From positions 91,330-155,329 of the forward strand of contig JAHLLM010000008.1 of the NCBI GenBank assembly GCA_020444175.1: 64,000 nucleotides of DNA, written 5' to 3'. This DNA is from Desulfobulbaceae bacterium (lineage in GTDB: Bacteria > Desulfobacterota > Desulfobulbia > Desulfobulbales > SURF-16). Both the position numbers and the translations under genes were made by a program. Under the pieces are notes generated by a model that worked only from the letters and a program-made list of their open reading frames with translations, searched no databases and had not been told where the DNA came from. Below, in pieces: positions 34,957-42,855 of the stretch (the stretch's first letter is position 1; each line of letters begins with the position of its first letter).

Positions 34957-35988
34957 CTATTTTTCGGCCAGGTCCATGACAGTGGGGACAAGGCCGCAGA
35001 CCACCCTGGCCATTCGTTCATAGTTGAGTTTTTCCGCTGTATCCGCAGAGGTATGGTAAGGCGCATAGCGATTAAAGGCAGTATCCGTGACCATGACGGC
35101 CTTATAGCCCTTGCGCCAGAAGGAAAGATGATCGGACCAACCGACACCGGGGATAAAGCTCGGTGCGGCCAGGCCCTCGGAGGGAAATCGGGCATGATCG
35201 CGGAAGGATTTGATTGATTGGCGAACAAGCTGGCGTGAGCCGATATTGCCGACAAAACCTATGAAGTTTGCAGTATCCGGATAAAAAATGGAAAAAGGAA
35301 AGGGATATTCCTGGCTGTCCGGCTCGTCGCTATAATAGCCGATGGTTTCCAGGCAGAGCATGGCAACAATATTTTCCTTTCTCTTTTTGCACCGGGCTGC
35401 ATAGAAGGCGCTGCCCATCTTGTTGCTGAAGAAAAAAGGGGGCTCTTCATTGGCAAAGAACACCAGGCGAATGGTTTTGTCTGGTCCCGTATCTGCAAGG
35501 AGGCGAGCCAGTTCCAACAGCCCTGCCACCCCGGATGCGTTGTCATTTGCTCCCGGGCAGTCGCTGACTGAGTCATAATGGGCACCCACCACCACGACCT
35601 CTTCCGGCTTTCGCTTGCCGGGAATTTCCACCTCTAAATTAACGGCAACGACATTATACGCGGTAAATTCCTGCTTTTTGGGATTATAGCCCATGCTTGA
35701 CAGGGCCTCTTCAAGATAGCTGACAGTGGTCGCCATGGACGGGGGCTGCCATATATTGCGGGCACCGATGTCCTGGGCCAGGGTGTAGACATGTTTTTTG
35801 AGCTGATCCGCAGTGTGCTGTTCACCGGAAGTCAGGGCCGGAAGCGTTCCGGTGAAGGATGTTCCGGGCATATTCGCACAGAAAAAAAGACCGCTCATAA
35901 GCACCAGTAAAAGAGCTGCAGGGATGCAAAAGGCCCTGAGCCATTGCCACTTTCCTTGAGGGCATATTCTGAATTTTTTTCGATCCAT
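34957..35988 (-). CDS. M28 family zinc metallopeptidase, membrane-anchored
   Basis: The 343-residue protein has an N-terminal anchor or signal (about 17-37) and an M28 aminopeptidase domain. Zinc-site residues are visible: His and Asp in GAHYDSVSDCPGANDNASG, Glu-Glu in FFANEEPPFF, the acid in LCLETIGYY, and His in GVGWSDHLSFW. It is expected to act outside the cytoplasm on peptide N termini. It lies 15 bases downstream of the GNAT-nitrilase gene and is probably cotranscribed with it. Confidence 0.9.
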   Translation of the reverse strand: MDRKKFRICPQGKWQWLRAFCIPAALLLVLMSGLFFCANMPGTSFTGTLPALTSGEQHTADQLKKHVYTLAQDIGARNIWQPPSMATTVSYLEEALSSMGYNPKKQEFTAYNVVAVNLEVEIPGKRKPEEVVVVGAHYDSVSDCPGANDNASGVAGLLELARLLADTGPDKTIRLVFFANEEPPFFFSNKMGSAFYAARCKKRKENIVAMLCLETIGYYSDEPDSQEYPFPFSIFYPDTANFIGFVGNIGSRQLVRQSIKSFRDHARFPSEGLAAPSFIPGVGWSDHLSFWRKGYKAVMVTDTAFNRYAPYHTSADTAEKLNYERMARVVCGLVPTVMDLAEK

Positions 35989-36003
35989 TGATGCCCGAGT
36001 CTT

Positions 36004-37533
36004 TCAAGGCCAGTGTATCGTGTAGAGATCCGACCTGCGGCTTTCAAGGTTGCGTACACTGCCGTGTTTACGAATTTCCTTTAACAGATCAAGGTCGAGA
36101 TCGGCCAGCAGCGTCATCTCGGTATTCGGCGTTGCCTCGGCGGCAACTGCGTCATGGGGAAAGGCAAAATCGGATGGCGTAAAAATCGCTGACTGGGAAT
36201 ACTGGATATCCATGTTTTCCACCTTGGGCAGGTTGCCGACACTGCCGGTAATCGCCACATAGCATTCATTTTCTATGGCCCTGGCCTGGGCGCAGCGCCT
36301 GACCCGCAGGTAGGCGTTTTTGGTATCCGTCCAGTAGGGCACCAGCAGGATTTTGATGCCCTTGTCGGCCAGCATGCGGGGAAGCTCCGGGAACTCGACG
36401 TCAAAGCAGACCAGAATGCCAATTTTGCCGATATCCGTGTCGAATACTTTCAGGTCTTTTCCGCCCTGAAATCCCCACCACTCAGCCTCATCAGGGGTGA
36501 TATGCAGCTTGTATTGCGAGTCCCAGGTGCCGTCGCGGCGACAGAGAAAAGCCACGTTAAACAGCTTGTCATCCTCGTAGATAGGCAGGCTGCCGGTGAC
36601 GATATTGGTGTTATATTTCATGGCCATCTGCAGCATTTCATCCCTGAGCTGCTCTGTTAACTCTGCCAGGGAACGCATGGCCAGGGAGGGGTTTTTCTGG
36701 TCATAATTTGCCAGCAGCGGCGCATTGAACATCTCCGGGAAGAGTAACAAATCAACATTATAGCCGGACACGGCATCGACAAAAAATTCAATCTGCTGCA
36801 GCAGGTCATCAATGCCGTTAAACGGTCGCATCTGCCATTGTACCGAGCTTATCCGGGCATTTGATTTTCTGCCCCAGATCATTTTTTTCTTCTTGCTCTG
36901 GTAAAAGATATTGTTCCATTCCAGCAGCACGGCATAGCTTTTCGAGCGCGTATCTTCAGGGATGTAATTGCGAATAGCCCTTTTGGGATGAAAATCATTG
37001 GATAGCTGAAAGGTCAGGACCTGGTCGACAATCTCTCTTTTTATGACCTTGTCGATATACTGGTCCGGGGTAAGCTCTTTGGCATATTTTGAGTAGCCTG
37101 GAATACGTCCGCCGACAACAATGCCTTTGAGATTTAATTTTTCGCACAATTCCTTGCGGGCATCGTAGAGTCTCCTGCCAAGTCGCATGCCGCGGTAATC
37201 TTTATCGACAAAAACGTCAATGCCGTACAGGTAGTCGCCTTCCAGGTCATTTTTGCTGAATTTTCCCTCCGCAACAATATCCTCATAGGAATGGTCGTCT
37301 TCAATCTTCGAGTAGTCAACCATAAGGGTCAGGGCGGCGCCGACAACCCGTCCCATATCCTCAATACAGATCTGACCGTCAGGAAATATGGTAAGCAGCC
37401 TTGAAATTTCATCCCTGGTCCATGCCCCGCCCATTCCTGAATAGGCCTGCTGCATGATGGCTTCGATCTCATCATAATCCGCCGTGGTGAGATTTCTTAT
37501 TTTCAATTTATGGTCTGCAGTCTCAGTCGTCAT
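36004..37533 (-). CDS. Bifunctional GNAT N-acetyltransferase / carbon-nitrogen hydrolase
   Basis: The 509-residue protein is a known fusion. The N-terminal GNAT domain (about 10-190) has RGMRLGRRLYDARKELC as the acetyl-CoA loop. The C-terminal nitrilase-superfamily domain (about 225-500) shows the Glu-Lys-Cys triad in LLFPEMF, QYKLHIT and LVCFDVEFPE. The start at 37533 has AAAGGAGGGG; an in-frame ATG far upstream adds 87 residues of non-conserved sequence and is rejected. It should transfer an acyl group and hydrolyse an amide, with unknown substrates. Confidence 0.92.
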   Translation of the reverse strand: MTTETADHKLKIRNLTTADYDEIEAIMQQAYSGMGGAWTRDEISRLLTIFPDGQICIEDMGRVVGAALTLMVDYSKIEDDHSYEDIVAEGKFSKNDLEGDYLYGIDVFVDKDYRGMRLGRRLYDARKELCEKLNLKGIVVGGRIPGYSKYAKELTPDQYIDKVIKREIVDQVLTFQLSNDFHPKRAIRNYIPEDTRSKSYAVLLEWNNIFYQSKKKKMIWGRKSNARISSVQWQMRPFNGIDDLLQQIEFFVDAVSGYNVDLLLFPEMFNAPLLANYDQKNPSLAMRSLAELTEQLRDEMLQMAMKYNTNIVTGSLPIYEDDKLFNVAFLCRRDGTWDSQYKLHITPDEAEWWGFQGGKDLKVFDTDIGKIGILVCFDVEFPELPRMLADKGIKILLVPYWTDTKNAYLRVRRCAQARAIENECYVAITGSVGNLPKVENMDIQYSQSAIFTPSDFAFPHDAVAAEATPNTEMTLLADLDLDLLKEIRKHGSVRNLESRRSDLYTIHWP

Positions 37534-37758
37534 GTCCCCTCCTTTATTGACACAGCGTACAATATCCAAAATATATTCGTATTCAAATAGTATCATTCCC
37601 TGTATGGAAAACAAGAAGATAGTTGCATGAAAAGGTCGTATTTCAGGTGCGCAGAATGGCATTTCCCGGATTGGAATTGCCCAGGGAATGAAACCGGATG
37701 AAGCTTGGGGATGATTTGTCGGTGGTGCGGAAGGTTCGGTGGCGTAGCGGGTGAGATT

Positions 37759-37795
37759 GTTGCCATGCGAGGTCGCAGGGGCCTCGCATGGCAAC
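37759..37795 (-). terminator. 14-bp perfect hairpin
   Basis: GTTGCCATGCGAGG and CCTCGCATGGCAAC pair perfectly across a 9-base loop. It lies 10 bases beyond the stop of the minus-strand gene at 37805, so it probably ends that transcript, although the T-run after it is weak. Confidence 0.65.
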
Positions 37796-37804
37796 AGTCA
37801 AATT

Positions 37805-38131
37805 TTATAGAGACGGGCCGGCGCTGAACACAATGTTTTCAAAGGTTCGATTCAGAGTTTTGCTTTTGAAAACGGGCATGACCATGCCGGGTTTTAAGGT
37901 GAGAGTGTTATTGACAGCTATCTCCATTTTCGGAATAGCAGCCCATGTTTTTTGGCCTTCGTTTTCCAGAAGGACATAGGTGTAGCCTCCGCTATCCATT
38001 GTTTCCATGACTTTCCCGGACACGGCAACCATTCCTCCTTGGCCCGGTGAAAGGGCGAGGGCGCTGCCCATTGTCAGAGAAAAAAAGAGAGAAAATACGA
38101 AAGAGAATACAGCGATTTTTTTTGTCAGCAT
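37805..38131 (-). CDS. Small exported OB-fold-like protein (NrfJ-related)
   Basis: The 108-residue protein has a signal peptide (about 1-27, ending SALALS). The mature part has VSGKVMETMDSGGYTYVLLE, TWAAIPK and SKTLNRTFENIVF, a pattern shared with small periplasmic proteins annotated as NrfJ-like. An OB-type beta barrel is likely. The start at 38131 follows AAGAAGGACGAC. Its role is unknown; relatives occur near cytochrome and redox genes. Confidence 0.75.
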   Translation of the reverse strand: MLTKKIAVFSFVFSLFFSLTMGSALALSPGQGGMVAVSGKVMETMDSGGYTYVLLENEGQKTWAAIPKMEIAVNNTLTLKPGMVMPVFKSKTLNRTFENIVFSAGPSL

Positions 38132-38481
38132 TGTGTCGTCCTTCTTAATGTTTTTGATTGTGAGGTGCATTGCTCTTGTTCGTTTGTGAATTATTCTCCA
38201 AATAAGCAATATACAGGCCGCTAAAGGGATTTTGCGATTTCTGGTTTTTATATCGGAGAGTTATAATGAAAAGAAAGTTCGAAGAGCGCTTCAGTGAAGG
38301 CATGGCATATGCCCAAGAGTAGGTGATTTGCCCCTCCTGCCAGGATATTCTCCTTGACAGTAAAAGGTGCGCCAATTTATCGTAATACGAGTCTTTCGAC
38401 CTTTCTATCCATACTAAGGGTGTGAACCTGTTTTGCCCTTTTTTCATTCTGGCTAATCTTAAAATGAGGAATGAGAACGCC
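38132..38481. other. Divergent intergenic region between the NrfJ-like gene and iorA
   Basis: The 350-base region must hold promoters for both directions, but I cannot single out a convincing one. It contains an 18-codon frame (38266-38322) that starts with ATG after GGAGAG (MKRKFEERFSEGMAYAQE) and could be a leader peptide or chance. Nothing else was recognised. Confidence 0.45.
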
Positions 38482-38946
38482 ATGATTTCACTCAACATCA
38501 ATGACAAAAATTATCATCTTGAAATTGAAGAGGACATGCCCCTGCTCTGGGTTATTCGCGAGCATATCCAGCTTACCGGTACAAAATTCAGTTGCGGAAT
38601 CGGAGAGTGCGGGGCCTGCACGGTCCATATTGACGGTGAGGCCATGCCTTCCTGCCAGATAACGGCAAAGGAGGCGGAAGGAAGAAAAATCACCACCATT
38701 GAAGGACTGGCGGATAACAATCCGGTGCGCCTTGCCTGGATCGAGGATGAAGTACCGCAATGCGGCTATTGCCACTCCGGTCAGATTATGCGGGCTGTTT
38801 CTTTCCTTGCCGAAAACCCCAAACCGACCGATGAGGACATTGATGTTGAAATGAGTGGCAACACCTGCCGATGCGGAACCTATCAGCGTATTCGCCGCGC
38901 CATTCACAGTGCCTCCGAAAAGATGGAGAAAGGAGGGAAATCATGA
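38482..38946 (+). CDS. iorA: 2Fe-2S subunit of molybdenum hydroxylase (IorA type)
   Basis: The 154-residue protein has the two-cluster plan of xanthine-oxidase-family small subunits: a plant-type 2Fe-2S domain (CGIGECGACTVHIDG) and a helical domain with CGYCHSGQIM and CRCGTYQRIR. It passes electrons from the Mo centre to an acceptor. The ATG at 38482 with GAGGA upstream is preferred to a start 60 bases earlier. Its stop overlaps the iorB start. No FAD subunit gene is present, which fits isoquinoline 1-oxidoreductase-type two-subunit enzymes. Confidence 0.92.
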   Translation: MISLNINDKNYHLEIEEDMPLLWVIREHIQLTGTKFSCGIGECGACTVHIDGEAMPSCQITAKEAEGRKITTIEGLADNNPVRLAWIEDEVPQCGYCHSGQIMRAVSFLAENPKPTDEDIDVEMSGNTCRCGTYQRIRRAIHSASEKMEKGGKS

Positions 38947-41117
38947 AAGCAATCATTAATATGAGCCGGCGTGATTTCTGCAGAACCGGGGCGCTGCTCG
39001 GTGGAGGGCTGGTTCTTGGCGTCTATTTCCCCGGCAGCAGAGCAGGTGCAAATGAAGCAGCCGTAAATTCCGTTTCCTTTATCCCCAACGCCTTTATCCG
39101 CATCAGCCCTGATGACAGCGTGACCATCATTGTCAATAAATCCGAAATGGGCCAGGGGGTTTACACCTCGCTGCCCATGCTCATTGCCGAGGAACTGGAG
39201 CTTGACTGGCAGAAAATCGGCATAGAACCGGCCCCGGTTGATCCGGCCTATAATCATACCGAATGGGGAATTCAGGGTACCGGCGGCAGCACAAGCATAC
39301 GTACGACCTGGGAACAGCTCCGCAAGGCAGGCGCCTCGGCCCGGGTCATGCTGGAGGCTGCTGCCGCAGCAACGTGGAATGTCTCCCCGCAAAGCTGCCG
39401 GGCTGAAAACGGCTATGTTGTTCACAAGGGCGGCAGTAAGCGACTGTCCTTTGGTCAGCTTGCAGAAAAAGCCGCAACCATTGAAGTGCCCCAGGAGGTT
39501 GCCCTGAAAAAGCCCGAAGATTTCAAGGTGCTCGGCACTGTCAAAAAACGACTTGATACTCCAGCTAAAACAGACGGCTCGGCTGTTTTCGGTATTGATA
39601 TCCGGGTGCAGAACATGCTTACCGCCGTGGTTGCCAGACCACCAGTGTTCGGTGGCAAGATCAGACGTTTTGACGGATCGGCGGCAAAGAAGATTTCCGG
39701 CGTCAAGGCTGTGGTGCAGATCGACCGAGGCCTGGCCGTGGTTGCCGATACTTTCTGGAGTGCCAATCGTGGCCGCCAGGCCCTTAAGATCGACTGGGAC
39801 CTCGGCCCCCTTGCCGAACTAGACAGCACCAAGCAGCTTCAGGAGTATAAAGAAATGGCTGCCAAGCCCGGACTGGTGGCTGCGCAGAGAGGTGATGTGG
39901 CCTCAGCTTTGAAATCTGCAGCAAAAACAGTCACTGCCGAATACACCGTGCCCTACCTTGCCCATGCGCCCATGGAGCCGCTCAACTGTGTTGCTGATGT
40001 ACGTGCCGACAGTTGCGAGATCTGGGTGGGCACCCAGCTGCAAACCCTGGATCGCAATGCGGCCGCTGCCGCCACTGGACTTGCCCCTGAGAAAGTCAAG
40101 CTGCATACTACCTTTCTGGGCGGCGGTTTTGGCCGTCGCGCCGTGGGCGATGGCCATTTTGTCCTGGAGGCGGTACAGATCTCCAAAGAGGTAAAGGCTC
40201 CAATCAAGGTTATCTGGACCCGGGAAGACGACATTCATGGCGGCTATTACCGTCCTGCCGCCTATAACTCCCTGGCTGCCGGCCTTGGTGAAGACGGGCT
40301 GCCCGTTGCCATGCAGCATACTATTGTCGGGCAATCCATTGCCAAGGGCACGCCTTTTGAGGCGGGAATGATCAAGGACGGCGTTGATGATACATCGGTG
40401 GAAGGGGCCTATGATTCTCCCTACGATGTGCCCAATTTTCTTGTTGATTACCATATGGCGCCGGATGGGGTGCCCGTGCTCTGGTGGCGTTCCGTGGGGC
40501 ATTCCTATACCGCCTTTGTCAAAGAGGGCTTTATCGATGAACTGGCCCATGCCGCTGGCCACGACCCCTACATGTATCGCAGGAAACTTTTGGACAAGCA
40601 TCCGCGCGTGCTTGGCGTCCTTGATCTTGCCGCCCAGAAGGCCGGCTGGGAAAAGGCCACCCCCCAAGGTGTGTCCCGGGGCATCGCGGTCCATGAATCT
40701 TTTGGCAGTTATGTTGCCCAGGTGGCCGAAGTTTCTGTAGGTAAATACGGGGCACCAAAGGTGCACAGGGTGGTCTGCGCTATAGACTGCGGCCATATTG
40801 TCAACCCGGACACCATTGAGGCCCAGATGGAATCAGCCATTGTTTTTGGCCTTTCCGCCGCCTTGCATGGGCAGATCACTTTTAAAAACGGTCGCGTTGA
40901 GCAGAGTAATTTCCATGATTACCCTATGCTGCGCATGGATGAAATGCCCAGGGTCGAGGTTCATATCATGAAGAGCCAGGAGCCTCCGGGCGGAGTGGGC
41001 GAGCCCGGGGTGCCGCCCATTGCCCCGGCTGTTGCCAATGCCTTTTTTGCTGCCGGCGGCATTCGCATGCGGAGCCTGCCCATGACTGTAGCGGCAATTA
41101 AAAAAGCGGGCGCTTGA
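38943..41117 (+). CDS. iorB: Molybdopterin-binding large subunit (IorB type), Tat-exported
   Basis: The 724-residue protein has a twin-arginine signal (SRRDFCRTGALLGGG) and the aldehyde oxidase/xanthine dehydrogenase fold. Mo-pterin-site motifs include GGGFGRRAVGDG, EMGQGVYTSLPM and a C-terminal GVGEPGVPPIAPA containing the catalytic Glu region. This makes it an exported hydroxylase or aldehyde dehydrogenase that works with the 2Fe-2S subunit. The substrate is not predictable. XdhC and MocA-like maturation genes follow. Confidence 0.92.
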   Translation: MKAIINMSRRDFCRTGALLGGGLVLGVYFPGSRAGANEAAVNSVSFIPNAFIRISPDDSVTIIVNKSEMGQGVYTSLPMLIAEELELDWQKIGIEPAPVDPAYNHTEWGIQGTGGSTSIRTTWEQLRKAGASARVMLEAAAAATWNVSPQSCRAENGYVVHKGGSKRLSFGQLAEKAATIEVPQEVALKKPEDFKVLGTVKKRLDTPAKTDGSAVFGIDIRVQNMLTAVVARPPVFGGKIRRFDGSAAKKISGVKAVVQIDRGLAVVADTFWSANRGRQALKIDWDLGPLAELDSTKQLQEYKEMAAKPGLVAAQRGDVASALKSAAKTVTAEYTVPYLAHAPMEPLNCVADVRADSCEIWVGTQLQTLDRNAAAAATGLAPEKVKLHTTFLGGGFGRRAVGDGHFVLEAVQISKEVKAPIKVIWTREDDIHGGYYRPAAYNSLAAGLGEDGLPVAMQHTIVGQSIAKGTPFEAGMIKDGVDDTSVEGAYDSPYDVPNFLVDYHMAPDGVPVLWWRSVGHSYTAFVKEGFIDELAHAAGHDPYMYRRKLLDKHPRVLGVLDLAAQKAGWEKATPQGVSRGIAVHESFGSYVAQVAEVSVGKYGAPKVHRVVCAIDCGHIVNPDTIEAQMESAIVFGLSAALHGQITFKNGRVEQSNFHDYPMLRMDEMPRVEVHIMKSQEPPGGVGEPGVPPIAPAVANAFFAAGGIRMRSLPMTVAAIKKAGA

Positions 41118-41133
41118 GGGCGGATGACGAACT

Positions 41134-41892
41134 ATGGATGATTTATCTCTCTTTGAGGAGGTTGTTCGCCTGAAAAAATCAGGCCAGCCTGCAACATTGG
41201 TCACCGTGGTGGCAACCAAGGGTTCAACCCCCAGGAAGACCGGGGCCAAAATGCTGGTTCACGGCGACGGCACAATCTCCGGCACCATCGGCGGGGGGAA
41301 AACCGAAGCGGATACCATAGAGGCTGCCCTGCGCTCCATGCAGACGGGCGAGCCCGGCCTGCTGTCTTTTTCGCTCACCGAGCAGCACGGCCATGTCTGC
41401 GGCGGGGATGTGACCATCTACCTTGAGCCGTTGCATGTCACTCCCCTTGCCCTCATAATCGGGGCCGGCCATGTGGGTCGGGCTGTTGGTCGCATGGCTG
41501 GGGAAGCCGGTTTTCTGGTCAGGATCATTGATACTTCAGGCCGGTCAGATGCAAAAGAGGTTATCCCCAGCCCTGTTGACAACTTGGAAGAGACATTCGC
41601 CGCTCTCGGCGTCAGTTCAAATTCCTTTCTCTTTATTGCCACAAGCGAACATAAACAGGATTTTGTTGCTGCCGCTGCCGCCCTGAAAACCTGTGCCTGC
41701 TATGTCGGGGTCCTGGGCAGCACCAGAAAACGGGCGGCCATGGAAAACTTTCTTCAAGAGCGCGGATATCCGGCAGAAGATATGAGTCGCATTATTTCGC
41801 CGGCAGGCCTTGATATCAGGGCGGAAACCCCGGAAGAGATTGCTGTCAGTGTCGTGGCCCAGATGATCCAACAGCGAAGGACAAGCCCGTGA
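41134..41892 (+). CDS. XdhC/CoxI family Mo-cofactor maturation protein
   Basis: The 252-residue protein binds and sulfurates the molybdenum cofactor before it is inserted into hydroxylases. The N-terminal domain has VVATKGSTPRKTGAKM and HGHVCGGDVTIYLEP. A C-terminal Rossmann domain has ALIIGAGHVGRAVGRMA. It lies 16 bases after iorB and overlaps the next gene by four bases, so it serves the hydroxylase of this operon. Confidence 0.92.
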   Translation: MDDLSLFEEVVRLKKSGQPATLVTVVATKGSTPRKTGAKMLVHGDGTISGTIGGGKTEADTIEAALRSMQTGEPGLLSFSLTEQHGHVCGGDVTIYLEPLHVTPLALIIGAGHVGRAVGRMAGEAGFLVRIIDTSGRSDAKEVIPSPVDNLEETFAALGVSSNSFLFIATSEHKQDFVAAAAALKTCACYVGVLGSTRKRAAMENFLQERGYPAEDMSRIISPAGLDIRAETPEEIAVSVVAQMIQQRRTSP

Positions 41893-42479
41893 GCCGCATC
41901 GCAGCCATCCTTCTTGCTGCCGGAAAGTCCAGTAGAATGGGGCAGAATAAACAGCTTCTGCCTCTGGACGGCAAACCGTTTATCCGCCATTGCCTTGATA
42001 GTCTCCTTGAAGCCGGAGTTGTGGATATTGTCGTGGTGCTGGGGGCAAACGGTGCGGAAATCGAGCCGGTTATTGCCGACCTGCCCGTTTCCCTTGTCTG
42101 GAATTCTGACCCTGAAAGCGACATGGCCGCTTCGGTGCGGATCGGGCTTACGGCATTGCCGGACAGGACTGGCGGCGTTCTTGTCTGCCTTGGGGATCAT
42201 CCCCTGGTATCAGCGGCAACGATCAAGGACGTAATGGCGTATTACAAAACACATCCGAATAAAATTATCATCCCTGTTTGTAACGGAAAAAGGGGACATC
42301 CCACCCTCTTTCCTCTCACCATTATTGAAGAGATTTTTGCTGTTGCAACGCTGCGGGATATAGTGCATCAAGACGCCAGGCGTGTTGCACTGCTCGATAT
42401 TTTCGACCCAGGAGTGACTGCGGACATTGATACTCCGGAGGATTTTCAGCGTATTGCCTCTTCGCCCTTGCCGACATGA
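41889..42479 (+). CDS. MobA/MocA-like molybdopterin nucleotidyltransferase
   Basis: The 196-residue protein has the nucleotide-binding signature ILLAAGKSSRMGQNKQLLP and LGDHPLVSAATI. Members of this group attach CMP (MocA) or GMP (MobA) to molybdopterin; a partner of XdhC and a xanthine-oxidase-family enzyme is more likely the cytidylyltransferase type. The GTG start is within GTGA, overlapping the XdhC stop. It is the last gene of the operon and converges on the cupin gene. Confidence 0.87.
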   Translation: MSRIAAILLAAGKSSRMGQNKQLLPLDGKPFIRHCLDSLLEAGVVDIVVVLGANGAEIEPVIADLPVSLVWNSDPESDMAASVRIGLTALPDRTGGVLVCLGDHPLVSAATIKDVMAYYKTHPNKIIIPVCNGKRGHPTLFPLTIIEEIFAVATLRDIVHQDARRVALLDIFDPGVTADIDTPEDFQRIASSPLPT

Positions 42480-42496
42480 CCATCACGCTTTGGCCT

Positions 42497-42814
42497 TTAT
42501 TGCAATTGAATAGCAGTTGGAGACCAATACATTTGAACAACGAATGACACATCGGGTCCAGCCGCTGACAAGGCAAATTCATCCCCTTCAACAAGGTAGA
42601 CCTGATCGCCTGACTCAATATTGTTTTTTTCCTCTTTTGTTATGACTATCCCATTTCCTTTCAGCACAGTAATGAGCACTTCGCTGTTCTCCACCGGATA
42701 TAATGTCGTTTTCTCCTGATAGGGTATTCCCGCTGTTTGGGTTCTTGATTGTGGTTGCGTTGCGATGAGTCGATTCGTGCTTTCGATGAATTGGCTTTTT
42801 AACCATATTTCCAT
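42497..42814 (-). CDS. Small cupin-like protein
   Basis: The 105-residue protein has a beta-rich pattern (VLITVLKGNGIVIT, GDQVYLVEGDEFALSAAG) of a small cupin barrel. The N-terminal 30 residues are polar, and there are no clear histidine metal ligands. AGGAGAGAC precedes the ATG. It lies 41 bases downstream of the large GDSL gene on the same strand. Function unknown. Confidence 0.65.
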   Translation of the reverse strand: MEIWLKSQFIESTNRLIATQPQSRTQTAGIPYQEKTTLYPVENSEVLITVLKGNGIVITKEEKNNIESGDQVYLVEGDEFALSAAGPDVSFVVQMYWSPTAIQLQ

Positions 42815-42855
42815 TATGTCTCTCCTGATTTTCCCTGATTTTTGCGCTTTGTCCC

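Noticed and set aside
37534..37794. 87-residue N-terminal extension of the GNAT-nitrilase protein
   Set aside because: It runs into the terminator hairpin of the neighbouring gene; the ATG at 37533 has an AAAGGAGGGG site and the GNAT domain begins right after it.
39903..40796. 297-codon minus-strand frame inside iorB
   Set aside because: Antisense shadow of a well-supported molybdenum hydroxylase subunit in GC-rich coding sequence.
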